In this document: positions 63,720-64,000 of the stretch, piece by piece
How the letters are laid out: each line of letters opens with the position of its first letter
Position numbering within the stretch: position 1 is the stretch's first letter
From: Rhyacophila brunnea
Taxonomy: Eukaryota > Arthropoda > Insecta > Trichoptera > Rhyacophilidae
Direction: 5' to 3'
Assembly (NCBI GenBank): GCA_022495005.1
Contig: JAGYXB010002034.1
Span: forward strand, 124,001 to 188,000
Length of the DNA stretch: 64,000 nucleotides
Translations under genes and position numbers: made by a program
The notes under the pieces: generated by a model
Told to the model about the DNA's origin: nothing
Databases searched by the model: none
Seen by the model: the letters and a program-made list of their open reading frames with translations, nothing else

Positions 63720-64000
63720 GTAGATATATAGCACGGTTACATGTAAATTGTACGTAAAACATTTCACCGTGGCACAGTTCGCAGTGAGCTTTCTTATCGG
63801 AAAGAGACGACCGTATACTATACGGTCTCCAATTTTATTAGATTCAATATGAACATTTCAATTTTCGTAGCTGATTTTGGCAAAATTCATGAATTCAAGA
63901 ATGAAAACTTAACCTAACCTAACCTAACAAACAATTATATCAGAACAGTATAGTAATATAATATAAACAGTATATCGGCTATTTTCAAAATGTGTTTGCT
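63720..64000 (-). repeat. L-family repeat (L5), runs off the window
   Basis: Inverse L order: GTAAAACATTTCACCGTGGC, GACCGTATACTATACGGTCT, GATTTTGGCAAAATTCATGA, then AACCTAACCTAACCTAACAA and the end TATATCGGCTATTTTCAAAA, which is shared with the arms of L1. It contains four near-perfect CCTAA units. The element continues beyond 64000. Confidence 0.65.

Noticed and set aside
1..64000. CRISPR array, prokaryotic operons or a phage island
   Set aside because: No regularly spaced identical repeats with unique spacers, no ribosome-binding-site-linked gene runs, and abundant eukaryotic SINE, LINE and MITE structures.

Overview
This window looks like AT-rich, gene-poor eukaryotic DNA from an insect. 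Four observations support that. Degenerate TTAGG-type repeats (the insect telomere unit) sit inside several dispersed elements. Non-LTR retrotransposon remains of jockey/CR1 and RTE type are common. tRNA-derived SINEs are present. The short palindrome TAGGTACCTA and its relatives are scattered everywhere. Together with a hAT relic of the ZMYM1-like type, this fits a sap-feeding hemipteran such as an aphid best, but the assignment to order is inference. No intact host gene, rRNA, functional tRNA gene or CRISPR array could be supported, and no bacterial gene organisation is visible. Every long reading frame that I could interpret is a piece of a transposon.

Layout: (i) 1-7.4 kb is a dense pile of elements: a foldback element split by a LINE that is itself split by a hAT-like MITE, a second foldback, two nested MITE families, a LINE reverse-transcriptase relic, a 1.17-kb terminal-inverted-repeat element and a 749-bp hAT-like MITE with a palindromic element inside it. 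(ii) 8.3-13.1 kb holds an internally deleted pogo-like transposase, an RTE-type relic and a nested MITE cluster ending in a perfect 199-bp foldback with a telomere-like loop. (iii) 13-24.8 kb is mostly featureless AT-rich sequence with scattered MITEs and one SINE bounded by a 19-bp target duplication. (iv) 24.8-25.7 kb holds two adjacent GC-richer copies of one element. (v) 28.5-33.5 kb holds two hAT relics and a LINE inserted in a LINE. (vi) 37.2-40.6 kb is a 3.1-kb hAT element with an 8-bp target duplication, a transposase relic at one end and unexplained GC-rich cargo. (vii) 41-57 kb holds SINEs, LINE ends, an unidentified GC-rich reading frame and an 834-bp element flanked by TTAA. (viii) 57-64 kb is again nested MITEs.

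The striking overall feature is readable insertion history. At least ten insertions are bounded by duplications visible by eye (8 bp for most DNA elements, 14 and 19 bp for a LINE and a SINE, TTAA for one element), and several lie inside one another. The many 8-bp duplications, with CAG/CA- or TAGGG-type ends, say that hAT-superfamily activity shaped this region, but no complete hAT transposase remains here, so the short elements must have been moved by enzymes encoded elsewhere. All repeat-family letters (B, C, D and so on) are my own labels, made by comparing copies inside this window.
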